64,000 bases of DNA from Egbenema bharatensis (GTDB lineage Bacteria > Cyanobacteriota > Cyanobacteriia > Elainellales > Elainellaceae): positions 2,852,001 through 2,916,000 of the forward strand of contig NZ_CP182236.1 in NCBI RefSeq assembly GCF_048077055.1. Reading direction: 5' to 3'. A program made the position numbers and the translations under genes. Of the stretch, positions 18,820 to 27,351 are shown piece by piece. Within the stretch, counting starts at the first letter, position 1, and the number at the start of each line of letters is the position of its first letter. The notes beneath the pieces were generated by a model. That model made no database searches. It was not told the DNA's origin and saw nothing but the letters and a program-made list of their open reading frames with translations.

Positions 18820-20325
18820 TTGATTAAGCAGCTTGCTGGCAAATGCTGGGCTTGGTTCAAGTGGCTGGTTCGTCCGTCTGGTGAGTCGATCGATTATCTC
18901 ATTTGGCGACATCAATTTCTGATCAAGCGATCGCGGCTCTACATGTGGATTAGTCTGCCGTTGTTTTTAACAGCAGTCCTACTTTTAGTGGTCTTTGTTC
19001 ACCACTACCCCGAACCCCCAACCTTTCCAGAGCAGTCCCCCTTCTCTCCAGAGATGATTGAGGAATGGCAAACGTACTCTCGGCGAATTGTACAAGTTCA
19101 CTGGGTAGCAATGGGGTTTCTTTCCCTTTGCCCAGTCTTGCAACGAACGAGATGGAGTCGTCGTTTTCCTGCTTTGTTATTTCTGGCAATTTCCTGGTCA
19201 ATGACCCTGGTTCCTCAAATTGTTTTTTTAGGTTGGAGTGCGATAGCGCGTCCCGCCTGGGAATACATTTTCTTCATGCAAGCGGTTTTAGTGCCCGTGC
19301 ATTGGCGGCTGCATCTGCTGTCTCAAGTGATGTCAATGGGGTTCTATTTTTGTGCAGGGTTATTTCTAATTTTGGCTGGAATAGAGCCTGGTAATTTTGA
19401 TGAAACCCTCACCGTTGCTTCAGTTGGCTTAAACATTTTCAACATCTTTTGGACTTGTCTAATTTGCTGCCTTGCAGTCGCGTTGTATGAACGATTACAA
19501 CGATCGGAGTTTGAATCGCGCAAACATTTGCAAATGTTTCTCCATGCCGTCACCCATGATTTACAAAATCCACTCATTGGCACATCGATCGTCTTGCAAA
19601 ATCTCTTAAGACGCGATCGAGATGCAGATAATAATGTGATGGTATCTGCGCCAAAGTTAGAACAGTTATTAGCAGGGAATGCTCGCCAGCTTCAGTTAGT
19701 TCAATCTCTGTTAGAAATCCATCGCAACGAAACGCAAGACCTGATCCTTCAGCCTGCACCCTTACCGCTTGCCCCCCTTGTAGAGGATGTCCTATTTGAT
19801 TTAGAAGAATTCCTGAAGGAACATCAGGCAACCATTACTAACCACATCAGCGATAACCTGCCTGCCGTTGATGCCGATCGCACCCAACTTGCCCGCGTCT
19901 TCAGCAACCTGATTTCCAATGCTGTGAAACATAATCCAGGCAAAATTCACCTGGTTTTGAATGCTGACGTGATCTGTACTGCATCCCGAAAAGGACTCAA
20001 ATTAAAACCGCATCGCCCCAAACAGAATAAGCCAAACCATTCGGCAATTGCAGAGAAATGGATGGTGCGCTGTAGCGTCCAAGATAATGGATCTGGAATT
20101 CCCCCGGAACAATGTCGTCATTTGTTTGAACTTTACTGGCGGAATCCTCAAACTCGCCATTCTCCTGGGTTGGGTATGGGGTTGTATCTTTGCCGCCAAA
20201 TTATTGCAGCCCACGGTGGACAGATTCATGTAAGCAGTGAAGTAGGGATGGGTTCAACCTTCTGGTTTACTGTTCCTCTTGTCGCTCATACCAGCCCCGA
20301 TCGCAAAGCGACCACTGCCGCCTGA
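18820..20325 (+). CDS. Membrane-bound sensor histidine kinase
   Basis: A 501-residue kinase starting at TTG 18820, chosen because AAAGGAG precedes it by 6 bases. Residues about 40-220 contain five or six membrane segments, forming a multi-spanning sensor without a large periplasmic domain. A HisKA dimerisation domain follows with the phospho-acceptor His246 in HAVTHDLQNPL, then a HATPase with N-box ISNAVKHN, G1 DNGSGIP and G2 GLGMGLYLCRQI. It should autophosphorylate in response to an unknown cue. The 3' end overlaps the convergent NarL-type regulator by 40 bp, its likely partner. Confidence 0.9.
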   Translation: MIKQLAGKCWAWFKWLVRPSGESIDYLIWRHQFLIKRSRLYMWISLPLFLTAVLLLVVFVHHYPEPPTFPEQSPFSPEMIEEWQTYSRRIVQVHWVAMGFLSLCPVLQRTRWSRRFPALLFLAISWSMTLVPQIVFLGWSAIARPAWEYIFFMQAVLVPVHWRLHLLSQVMSMGFYFCAGLFLILAGIEPGNFDETLTVASVGLNIFNIFWTCLICCLAVALYERLQRSEFESRKHLQMFLHAVTHDLQNPLIGTSIVLQNLLRRDRDADNNVMVSAPKLEQLLAGNARQLQLVQSLLEIHRNETQDLILQPAPLPLAPLVEDVLFDLEEFLKEHQATITNHISDNLPAVDADRTQLARVFSNLISNAVKHNPGKIHLVLNADVICTASRKGLKLKPHRPKQNKPNHSAIAEKWMVRCSVQDNGSGIPPEQCRHLFELYWRNPQTRHSPGLGMGLYLCRQIIAAHGGQIHVSSEVGMGSTFWFTVPLVAHTSPDRKATTAA

Positions 20326-20960
20326 ACCCGATCGTCTACTGCCAGTTTGTTCATAATGCTGCGAATATGGGTTTTCACCGTGCCCACGCTGAGATATAAC
20401 GCTGCGGCAATTTCTGGATTACTTTTCCCCTCAACCAACAACTTGAGCACCTCTAGCTCTCGTTGGGATAGGGGGGCGATCGGTTCTGAAGGTAAACGCG
20501 GATTCAAGCTTTTCAAAATTTGCCGTCCAATCCGAGGATCTAGATAAATCGCACCTTCCTGCACACACTGAATCGCCAGCATTAACCGCTCTAGGCTAGT
20601 TCCCTTCACGCAATAGGCATCGGCACCGCTAGAAAGAGCCGCCACCATTTCATGCTCTGCGGTATGGGAAGTGAGCATCATCACCCGCACCTCCGGCAGC
20701 TTTGACTTGATTTCCTTTGTCGCAGCAATCCCATCTAATTCGGGTAGCCCAATATCCATAATCACCAGATCTGGACGAAGCTGAAGGGCCCGATCGCAGG
20801 CAGCATACCCATTCGTTGCTTGTCCAATCACCTGTATCGACGGGTGGCTCTCAAAAAAATCAACCAATCCCATCCGCATAACCGGATCATCTTCTACAAC
20901 TAACGTTTTAAGCGGGGAAGGTTTTAGCGCAGCAGGTTGAAAATCTGGTTCAATGGTCAT
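20286..20960 (-). CDS. NarL/LuxR-family response regulator
   Basis: A 224-residue two-domain regulator. Residues 17-135 are a receiver with acidic pair Asp24/Asp25, phospho-acceptor Asp69 (VIMDIGLPELDG), Thr/Ser in MLTSHT and Lys in YCVKG. Residues about 155-220 are a LuxR-type helix-turn-helix (LSQRELEVLKLLVEGKSNPEIAAALYLSVGTVKTHIRSIMNKL). It should bind DNA when phosphorylated. The gene is tail to tail with the histidine kinase and the coding regions overlap by 40 bp, an arrangement that makes them likely partners but transcribed separately. Confidence 0.92.
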   Translation of the reverse strand: MTIEPDFQPAALKPSPLKTLVVEDDPVMRMGLVDFFESHPSIQVIGQATNGYAACDRALQLRPDLVIMDIGLPELDGIAATKEIKSKLPEVRVMMLTSHTAEHEMVAALSSGADAYCVKGTSLERLMLAIQCVQEGAIYLDPRIGRQILKSLNPRLPSEPIAPLSQRELEVLKLLVEGKSNPEIAAALYLSVGTVKTHIRSIMNKLAVDDRVQAAVVALRSGLV

Positions 20961-21044
20961 GCGGCTGAGTTATGCGGTTGGTAAAGTATAAACAAGGGAT
21001 TGACTCGTTCGACCAGGCAACACATCAGGGCGGGCATCTGACAT

Positions 21045-21076
21045 ATCCGGTGGGGTGGGCATCTAACCCAATCAGT
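21045..21076. repeat. Decayed GTGGGGTGGGCA-type repeat
   Basis: CCGGTGGGGTGGGCATCTAACCCAATCAG resembles the short forms at 14953 and 37867. It lies in the 390-bp gap between the response regulator and the solute-binding protein, which holds no gene. Confidence 0.5.
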
Positions 21077-21141
21077 TCAAAAAACAGAACAACCCAGTCC
21101 ACACGGCAAAACTACTGCACAGGGGATTTAATCCATAACCC

Positions 21142-21209
21142 TAAGTATACGAAGTTGGCTAAAAAAATTCGATCGCCTTTTCCCGCATCAGACCAACCGG
21201 ATCAAACAT
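21142..21209 (-). pseudogene. 3' remnant of a small-protein gene (paralogue of 25032-25235) with attached repeat
   Basis: Read on the minus strand, 21167-21209 gives TTTGATCCGGTTGG-TCTGATG and then GGCGATCGAA, which aligns with the last 14 codons (FDPVGSDVEAGDR) of the small gene at 25032-25235, with one base missing. It then joins a 36-bp repeat (AGTATACGAAGTT..TTCGATCGCC, 21142-21177) that recurs at 27224-27260. The upstream part of the gene is gone. Confidence 0.6.
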
Positions 21210-21358
21210 CCTCAGAATTAGAACAATATCGTAGAACTAGCAGAACTAGCAGAACTACTGGGCAAAAGGCATCCCCAAAACGTGCTCGCGTTGAAAATCC
21301 TGCTCCGCTGTGGTAGTTATATGTGAGAGTTTGCATCCTACCTGGGAGGGATTGTCCA

Positions 21359-22381
21359 GTGAAGCGTCGGAAGTTTCTTAAGTACACCACGACCGCAGGG
21401 GCAGCCTTCACGATCGCTGCCTGTACCAATCGGCAAACCACAAGCTCATCGTCTGGGCAAGCTGGGTCATTAGAAGATATTAAAATTGCTATTCTCACCT
21501 GGGTCGGTTACGGCCCTTTTTTCATTGCCAAAGAGCAGGGATTTTTTGAGCAATACGGACTGAATGCCGAGATTTTGACCATTGAAGACTCTGCCTCTCG
21601 TCGGACGGCCTTGGCCAATCAAACCGTTCAATTCTCGATTTCTACTTTAGATATGTTCGCCATTGAGGCAGCCCAGGGTATTCCTGCTACCTGCATCATG
21701 AAGCTGAACGACTCCTATGGGGCAGATGGCATCATTACGACGCAGGATGTTTCTGGTATTGCCGATTTGCGTGGTAAGTCGATCGCCGTTGAACAGGGAT
21801 CGCCATCTCACTTCTTTTTGCTCTATCTTTTGGAACGCGAAGGACTCACTCCAGACGATGTCCAGATTAGATATGTCCCAACGGCAGGCGATGCAGCCGT
21901 CACCTTTGCGGGCAATCAGGCAGATGCAGCCGTCACCTGGGAACCGTATGTGAGCCAGAGCGTTGCTGAAAAAGAGAATGGCAAGATTTTGCTGACCAGC
22001 CGCGAACAATTGGGGCTGCTGCTGGATCTGCTGACGGTGAACTCGGACTATGCCCAGTCGAACCCAGAGGCGGTCAAAGGAGTGCTGAAGGCCTGGTTTG
22101 ATGCGGTGGCATACTGGGAAGAAAATCCCGAACCGTCGAATGCAATCATGGCGCGGGGTTTAGGTGTAGATGAGCAAGAGTTAGCTGAAATGTTGAAGGG
22201 CACAAAGTTTTCCGACTATGACGAAAATGTTTCCTACTTTGGCTTGAATGGAGAAGCGGGACAATACTTCGAGGTCTTTCCGGCGGCTCAAGAGATCTGG
22301 TTGGGTCAAAATTTGATTGAAAAAACCGTATCAACTGAGGCAGTGACCGATACATCTTTTCTAGAAAATCTTTACTCATAG
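21359..22381 (+). CDS. ABC transporter solute-binding protein (NMT1/SsuA-like), Tat-type lipoprotein
   Basis: A 340-residue protein starting at GTG 21359, after GGAGGG at 21344-21349; the ATG at 21323 lacks this and precedes the signal peptide. The N-terminus VKRRKFLKYTTTAGAAFTIAAC is a twin-arginine-like signal (KRRKFL) ending in a lipobox. The rest is the NMT1/THI5-SsuA fold, with ILTWVGYGPFFIAKEQGFFEQYGL, GIADLRGKSIAVEQGS and VTWEPYVSQS. Such proteins capture sulfonates, nitrate, riboflavin precursors or pyrimidines. No permease or ATPase is nearby. The neighbouring Rieske oxygenase and a second such protein suggest uptake of an oxygenase substrate. Confidence 0.88.
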   Translation: MKRRKFLKYTTTAGAAFTIAACTNRQTTSSSSGQAGSLEDIKIAILTWVGYGPFFIAKEQGFFEQYGLNAEILTIEDSASRRTALANQTVQFSISTLDMFAIEAAQGIPATCIMKLNDSYGADGIITTQDVSGIADLRGKSIAVEQGSPSHFFLLYLLEREGLTPDDVQIRYVPTAGDAAVTFAGNQADAAVTWEPYVSQSVAEKENGKILLTSREQLGLLLDLLTVNSDYAQSNPEAVKGVLKAWFDAVAYWEENPEPSNAIMARGLGVDEQELAEMLKGTKFSDYDENVSYFGLNGEAGQYFEVFPAAQEIWLGQNLIEKTVSTEAVTDTSFLENLYS

Positions 22382-22494
22382 CCCATTTGCAATCCGATCG
22401 CTTGAAGGTCGATCGGTTATAGGGTGAGGGCGAATGTTGGTTCGTCCTTACTCAGAATCTTGCGTCGTCGTTTGGAAAAATCAACTGAATTTCT

Positions 22495-23628
22495 ATGCCC
22501 ACCCCTACCCTGGACTCCATTGACCGCGATCGATTGCGCCAGATTCAGCAAAGCATTCTGGCTGTGGCAGAGCGTCCGTTTGAACAGGCGATCGCCCTTC
22601 CGGCAACGGCTTATACCGATCCCGACTTTTACAATTGGGAAGTTGAACATATTTTCAAGCAGCAGTGGCTTTGCGTTGGGCATATCTCACAGATTCCCCG
22701 GCCAGGCGATTACATGAATTTTGATCTGTTCAACGAACCGATGACGGTAGTTCGCGGGCAGGATGGCAATGTGAATGTCCTTTCGCGGGTGTGTGTGCAT
22801 CGGGCGATGGATATGATGCCCGCCGAGTATGGACATCCGCCTGAAGGCAATCGTCGAAGTTTTCTTTGTCCCTATCACCACTGGAGCTATGGCCTGGACG
22901 GGCAGCTTTTGGGTGCGCCCCACATGCAGCAAAATGAAGGGTTCAACGCCAAGGAGATCTGTCTCCATCGGTTTCGGACGGAAATTTGGGAAGGATTTAT
23001 TTTCATTACCTTCAACCCTTCCCTGGAGCCAGTGAGCCACCATTATGCTGGGCTACTGCCCCATGTGGAACGCTGGAACCTGGCAGAAATGGAAATGGTA
23101 GCCAATTTGCGGTGGGAGTGTGACTTCAACTGGAAGCTCCTGGTGGAAAACTTTATGGAACCGTACCACCACATGGGCGCTCATCACAAAACCTTTGAGC
23201 CACTGATGCCCGCCGCAGGCACCTGGACGGAAGCTGAAACGCTCAATTATGGGGTGTGTCATCTACCTCTGGCAAACCATCTGGTGGAACAGATTAAGTC
23301 CGGTCAGTCGATCGAAACTTTCTATCCACCCCACACCTTGAAGCCGGAAGATCATTACGAATACGCTGTTTATCTGGGCAATCCCGATTTTCTCCTGTTT
23401 ATTGGGCCGGATCAGGTTTATTGGTATTTCCTGATACCTCAAGCTCCAGGCAAAATGACTTTGCATACGACACTACTTGTCACGCCAGAAAGCAAACAGT
23501 TAGATGACTATGAACAGAAGCTAAAACAAACGATCGAAGGATTACAGCGATTTCATCTAGAAGATATGGAAGTTTGCACTGCGATGCAACGAGGATTAAA
23601 TTCGGACTTCTATTCTCCTGGACCCTGA
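22495..23628 (+). CDS. Rieske [2Fe-2S] non-haem iron oxygenase, catalytic subunit
   Basis: A 377-residue ring-hydroxylating-type oxygenase alpha subunit. The Rieske cluster ligands are Cys100-x-His102 (RVCVHRAMDMM) and Cys125-x2-His128 (FLCPYHHWSYG). The mononuclear iron site is in NWKLLVENFMEPYHHMGAHH (Glu222, His225, His230 region). It uses O2 and electrons from a reductase to hydroxylate or demethylate a substrate. No reductase or beta subunit is adjacent, as in the choline/betaine/carnitine-type monooxygenases, which are all-alpha and use separate reductases. It lies 113 bp after one NMT1-like binding protein and before another, convergent one. The substrate is not predictable. Confidence 0.92.
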   Translation: MPTPTLDSIDRDRLRQIQQSILAVAERPFEQAIALPATAYTDPDFYNWEVEHIFKQQWLCVGHISQIPRPGDYMNFDLFNEPMTVVRGQDGNVNVLSRVCVHRAMDMMPAEYGHPPEGNRRSFLCPYHHWSYGLDGQLLGAPHMQQNEGFNAKEICLHRFRTEIWEGFIFITFNPSLEPVSHHYAGLLPHVERWNLAEMEMVANLRWECDFNWKLLVENFMEPYHHMGAHHKTFEPLMPAAGTWTEAETLNYGVCHLPLANHLVEQIKSGQSIETFYPPHTLKPEDHYEYAVYLGNPDFLLFIGPDQVYWYFLIPQAPGKMTLHTTLLVTPESKQLDDYEQKLKQTIEGLQRFHLEDMEVCTAMQRGLNSDFYSPGP

Positions 23629-23792
23629 GCCACCTGGAAATGCCAATCTGGCTATTTCAGCGATACCTTGCCCGCCAAATTCGATCGGTTGTGTCATAAC
23701 GAGAATTTAATCGATGTCCTTCCATCTGGCGATAGGGCCCTGGCAATGCCAAGACCCTGCCAGCTATGGAGTCTATATATCCTGAGGAAAAA

Positions 23793-24833
23793 TCAAGCCC
23801 TGTCACTCAGAGCTTGCACAAATCTGGGTTCAACCAGCTCAGGTAAATTTGGAATGGCATCAATCAGCTTTTGTTCTTCTAAAAAGTTGGCAAAAACCGT
23901 TAATGTATCTAGCAAATAACGATCGCTCTGAGGGTTAGTTAACATATCCATATTCATTTGCAACGTCGGAAAGCGAATCACTTCGAGTTGCTCTCGTACC
24001 TCCTGGGGACGCATTCTCAACTGCCTGGCAGTGATGGCGATCGCTTCATCGGGATTGGTGTTGTAGAATTCCACCCCTTTAAAAATTCCGGTTAAAAATG
24101 CCTCTATAGTTTGTGGCTCGTTCTCTATCGCACCTGTGCTGACAAAATAGGTATCTGCTAACACCAGGGTGCTGGTCGATGAGTCATATATAATGCGTCC
24201 ATCCGGTTGAGCTGCGATCGCTCCGCTAGAAAACGGAGGATAGGAGTAGGCAATTTCTACATTTCCGACTTCATAGGCTTTTGCTGCTGTAATCGGATCA
24301 ATATTGAGAATTGTCACATCCGTTTCAGACAAACCAGCTTCTGCCAGAGCTTGCAGCACAAAAAAATGTCCAATTCCGCCTTTTTGGACTGCAATTTGCT
24401 TACCCTTAAAATCAGCAACACTGGCAACGCTGTTTCGGGCCATAATGACATCTGCCCCTACAGAAATTCCCATAACGGTTACTAACCGTCCGGGTGAACC
24501 TTCTGCAAATAGCGAAACCACCTCTGAGCTTGCTGGGGCAATACCCTGGAATTGATTTGCATTAAATGCCGGAAAGGCTTCTGCGATTGCATCAAAATCC
24601 CTGGCATTGACGGACAACCCGACTTCTTCAAAAAACCCCTTTTCTTTTGCGACAAAAAACGGCAAATTACCCGTCCATAGCGGAAATCCAAAAGAGAAAG
24701 TAGCAAGGTCGGATGCTGCTGAGGTGGCAGCAATGCGAGGAGCACGAACGCAGGCGTTTAGCGCAAGGCTACCGGCAGTCCCCGTGAGAAGTTGAAGAAC
24801 CTGGCGGCGTGTCCGGTGTGAGGAAATATTCAT
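23793..24833 (-). CDS. ABC transporter solute-binding protein (NMT1/SsuA-like), second copy
   Basis: A 346-residue protein with a Tat-like leader (TRRQVLQLLTGTAGSLALNAC) and lipobox ALNAC, followed by the same fold as the protein at 21359: FGFPLWTGNLPFFVAKEKGFFEEVGL, VADFKGKQIAVQKGG and SYPPFSSGA. The two share architecture but only modest sequence, so they are diverged members of one superfamily and could bind different ligands. It converges on the Rieske gene. No membrane or ATPase component is present, so it must work with a distant or shared transporter, or act as a sensor. Confidence 0.87.
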   Translation of the reverse strand: MNISSHRTRRQVLQLLTGTAGSLALNACVRAPRIAATSAASDLATFSFGFPLWTGNLPFFVAKEKGFFEEVGLSVNARDFDAIAEAFPAFNANQFQGIAPASSEVVSLFAEGSPGRLVTVMGISVGADVIMARNSVASVADFKGKQIAVQKGGIGHFFVLQALAEAGLSETDVTILNIDPITAAKAYEVGNVEIAYSYPPFSSGAIAAQPDGRIIYDSSTSTLVLADTYFVSTGAIENEPQTIEAFLTGIFKGVEFYNTNPDEAIAITARQLRMRPQEVREQLEVIRFPTLQMNMDMLTNPQSDRYLLDTLTVFANFLEEQKLIDAIPNLPELVEPRFVQALSDRA

Positions 24834-25031
24834 GTGTAAAGTTTATTGATGGTCTACTTCTCTTATCTAAATTTGTCGCCCAATTACGGACATTTTTTGG
24901 GAAAGAGCAGGAATAGACTCGCAATCACCATATCTTCACTAAAAAGCCCGGAAAAAGGTAGAAATTTAACCGAATTGGGTTGACGTTATTCTTAAATAAA
25001 TGCCATTCAAATGGCCCTCTAACCGGACAAA

Positions 25032-25235
25032 TCAGGAATTTCGATCGCCTGCTTCCACATCAGACCCAACCGGATCAAACACCACAATAAACTCTCCATC
25101 GGTCACTAATCGCCGCATCGCCTGAGCGTGACCCTCCGCATCCGATCGACTGCGAAAGCGATCGACCACCACCCGTTGACAATTGGGCAGCAGACGAATC
25201 ACCGCCCAGTGATTCAGGCGTTCTCGATAGGTCAT
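25032..25235 (-). CDS. Small conserved protein of an MTYRERL-type family
   Basis: A 67-residue protein starting at the ATG 25235, after GGAG with 11-base spacing on the minus strand. It reads MTYRERLNHWAVIRLLPN with RFRSRSDAEGHAQAMRRL and GEFIVVFDPVG, and is clearly paralogous to the 55-residue protein at 36243-36410 (MSYADRLRPWCIIRCLPN with FRRRNDAEEYLKCLR). A 14-codon remnant of a third copy lies at 21167-21209. The pattern suggests a short beta-alpha-beta domain. Function unknown; the family seems to be dispersed in accessory regions. Confidence 0.6.
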   Translation of the reverse strand: MTYRERLNHWAVIRLLPNCQRVVVDRFRSRSDAEGHAQAMRRLVTDGEFIVVFDPVGSDVEAGDRNS

Positions 25236-25396
25236 AATTAAATTGTCTCCATAAAAATGTGGAACCAGAGCCAGTCCCCCGGAGCCTGAGAAACTTGGGA
25301 GGGCTGGCTTTTGGTTTTCGCGTATTTTCAATATAACACTAAAAAAGCACTAATATGTTACCAATAAAGCACTTTTGCTTACTTTGAGGCACGGAA

Positions 25397-25603
25397 ATGT
25401 ACGATGGAGGCGGAAACCAAGCACACGCGATCGTGAGCAAACGAGTTAATTTGACATTACCGGACTCTGTGTTTTATGCCTTGGAGCGATGGGCGGAGGC
25501 GGAGGGTAGACCCACTGCCAATTTAGCGGCATTTGTGGTTGAGCTTGCCGTGAAGGAAGCAGAAGCACAAAATAAAATCCCTCCCCCAAGCGACAAGAAG
25601 TAG
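25397..25603 (+). CDS. Ribbon-helix-helix (CopG-like) small protein
   Basis: A 68-residue protein with the RHH pattern: beta strand KRVNLTLPDS followed by two helices (VFYALERWAEAEGR, TANLAAFVVELAVKEAEAQ). Such proteins are usually dimeric DNA-binding repressors or antitoxins. The start may be ATG 25397 or GTG 25433 (VSKRVNLTLP). It lies 77 bp before an antitoxin-like gene in the same direction, but there is no recognisable toxin next to either. Confidence 0.6.
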   Translation: MYDGGGNQAHAIVSKRVNLTLPDSVFYALERWAEAEGRPTANLAAFVVELAVKEAEAQNKIPPPSDKK

Positions 25604-25680
25604 TGATGAGTGTTGCGGCACCGTTGTGGTAAGGCGATCGCTTGAGCTACGATCGGCCCATTCAGTTCAACTTTAGCTCC

Positions 25681-25905
25681 ATGCAACCCCAGTTTGAAGT
25701 GGAATACTTAACGGATAAAGCCGGTCAACCCAAAGCGGTGGTGATTCCGATCGAGCTATGGAAACAGCTATTTCCTCAAGAGGATCTGTCTACTGAAGAG
25801 ATTGTCGAAAGGATTGAGGACTACTGTTTAAGTCGAGCGATGGATGAAGCGGAGAACAGCCCACTGCTCGATCGGGATGCGGCACTGAGTTTTCTATTCC
25901 ACTAA
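25681..25905 (+). CDS. Antitoxin-like small protein, orphan
   Basis: A 74-residue protein (MQPQFEVEYLTDKAGQPKAVVIPIELWKQLFPQ, then an acidic helical tail) resembling the antitoxin halves of RelE/ParE-type cyanobacterial modules. I chose ATG 25681 because the conserved part begins there; a TTG at 25642 would extend it. The 240 bp downstream holds no toxin gene, only a RAYT relic, so it is either an orphan or the toxin was lost. Confidence 0.55.
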   Translation: MQPQFEVEYLTDKAGQPKAVVIPIELWKQLFPQEDLSTEEIVERIEDYCLSRAMDEAENSPLLDRDAALSFLFH

Positions 25906-26060
25906 GCTTTTCTATTTGACTGCCCATAGAAACAAGCTGAAATGATTATTTTGGAGTCCAGAGCCAGCGGTATTTGCACTTTGGACAGGTTAAATTTAGT
26001 CGCCCCAAACTACCTGGAGCGCGTAAAAGCGTTATGCAGCGATCGCTCAACACTTTGGCT

Positions 26061-26130
26061 CTCCCCCATGCTATACAACCCTGATCTTCTCCGAAGGAGT
26101 TATCGCCCCTACCCTGGACACCGCACCAAA
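26061..26130 (+). pseudogene. Internally deleted RAYT relic
   Basis: The left part, CCCATGCTATACAACCCTGATCTTC, matches the start of the RAYT at 27918 (CCCATGCCATACAACCCCAATCTTC). It joins at about 26100 to 26104-26128, which is identical over 25 bases to 28214-28238, the right REP arm and following codons inside that RAYT. About 250 bases between these points are deleted. Together they are a fossil of a second RAYT copy, just upstream of the Rpn gene. Confidence 0.65.
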
Positions 26131-26146
26131 GTCATACAATGTCTCC

Positions 26147-26911
26147 ATGTACGATGACACCTGCCGCTTTCTTGCTGAAAACTTCTCTGCCGATTTTGCC
26201 CGTTGGCTCCTGGGAAAGCCAATTCTCCTTACAGAACTCAAACCTTCCGAACTCTCCCTCGACCCGATTCGAGCTGATGCCTTGATTCTGCTGAAGTCGG
26301 ATGAGTCCGTTTTACACCTGGAATTCCAAACTCGTCCGAAACGGGATATCCCATTCCGCATGTTGGATTATCGAGTGCGGGTGTACAGACGCTATCCCGA
26401 CACAACTATGCGCCAGGTCGTTGTGTACCTTCAGCCCACTGAATCAGCCCTGATTCGGAAAAACCACTTCACGCTAGAACGGACTCGCCATGAGTTCGAT
26501 GCCGTTTGTCTATGGGAGCAACCTGCTGAGAATTTTCTTCAGTATCCTGGACTGCTTCCCTTCGCAGTTTTAGGGCAAAACGCAGACGCAGAAGCAACCC
26601 TCAGACAGGTGGCTCAAAGGGTGAATCAAATTTCAGACCCCATAATGCAAGCCAATCTGGCAGCCGCTTCAGCAATTCTCGCTAGGATAAGATTAGAGCA
26701 AGACATCATTTATCGGCTACTGCGGAGGGATATCATGCAGGAATCTGTGATCTATCGCTCAATTCAGCAAGAGGCAGAGGCACGAGGGGAGGCGAGAAAG
26801 CAAAGAGAAATTGCTACGAATTTACTACGAGATGGAGTATCGATCGAAATTGTTGCCCGTGGAACCGGACTATCGATCGAAGAAGTACAACAGCTTCAGC
26901 AACAAAGTTAA
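26147..26911 (+). CDS. Rpn-family putative nuclease/transposase (PD-(D/E)XK)
   Basis: A 254-residue member of the Rpn/DUF4351-type family widespread in cyanobacteria. The N-terminal 100 residues carry the PD-(D/E)XK elements: Asp in LDPIRADALILL, Glu-x-Gln in VLHLEFQTRPKRDIPFRMLDYRVRVYRRY. A helical middle and a coiled-coil tail follow, ending ATNLLRDGVSIEIVARGTGLSIEEVQQLQQ, a short helix-turn-helix-like repeat usual for this family. Relatives stimulate RecA-independent recombination and cut DNA. The ATG follows a RAYT relic. Confidence 0.85.
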   Translation: MYDDTCRFLAENFSADFARWLLGKPILLTELKPSELSLDPIRADALILLKSDESVLHLEFQTRPKRDIPFRMLDYRVRVYRRYPDTTMRQVVVYLQPTESALIRKNHFTLERTRHEFDAVCLWEQPAENFLQYPGLLPFAVLGQNADAEATLRQVAQRVNQISDPIMQANLAAASAILARIRLEQDIIYRLLRRDIMQESVIYRSIQQEAEARGEARKQREIATNLLRDGVSIEIVARGTGLSIEEVQQLQQQS

Positions 26912-26931
26912 ACTGCTCAAACGCTTTGCGC

Positions 26932-27192
26932 TCAAAGGCGATATTTCTCATTCCACTCCTCTGGCGACATCACCACCAGATTTTCTGGAGCATTGGCAGA
27001 TTCGATCGCCTCTAACAACTGTTGCCGATTCGCTTCTGTGGAGAGCAGATAATTGGTTTCATCAGACATGGAGGAGGCTGCGGGTTCAACCAGAACAATG
27101 ATTTCGACTGTTGTTCCTTCTGGCAGTTCAGACTCAATCTCAATCCTGCCATTTTTGCCCACAACCCCATGCTGCTTGATGCCGTTAATCAT
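26932..27192 (-). CDS. Antitoxin-like protein, orphan
   Basis: An 86-residue acidic protein. Residues 1-35 look like a short beta domain (VGKNGRIEIESELPEGTTVEIIVLVEP) and the C-terminus TNYLLSTEANRQQLLEAIESANAPENLVVMSPEEWNEKYRL is the typical toxin-embracing tail of Phd/YefM-type antitoxins. The gene is convergent with Rpn, 20 bp away, with no RelE/YoeB-type toxin after it. It could be solitary. Confidence 0.6.
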   Translation of the reverse strand: MINGIKQHGVVGKNGRIEIESELPEGTTVEIIVLVEPAASSMSDETNYLLSTEANRQQLLEAIESANAPENLVVMSPEEWNEKYRL

Positions 27193-27223
27193 GATGTGCG
27201 GTTGGACGCTATAGATGTATTTC

Positions 27224-27260
27224 TTAGTATACGAAGTTAGCTGAAGAAAGTTCGATCGCC
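27224..27260. repeat. 36-bp repeat shared with 21142-21177
   Basis: TAGTATACGAAGTTAGCTGAAGAAAGTTCGATCGCC here differs from the copy at 21142-21177 at only a few positions and by one base in length. It lies just upstream of the orphan antitoxin and before a kinase stub. Its origin is unknown. Confidence 0.6.
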
Positions 27261-27351
27261 CTCACGCCCAGAGTCAGCTCCAGGCATCCCTTTTTACTTT
27301 TCATCCTGCTTCGGTTAGATTAGGGGGCAGGTTGCAAGAATCGATCGCATC

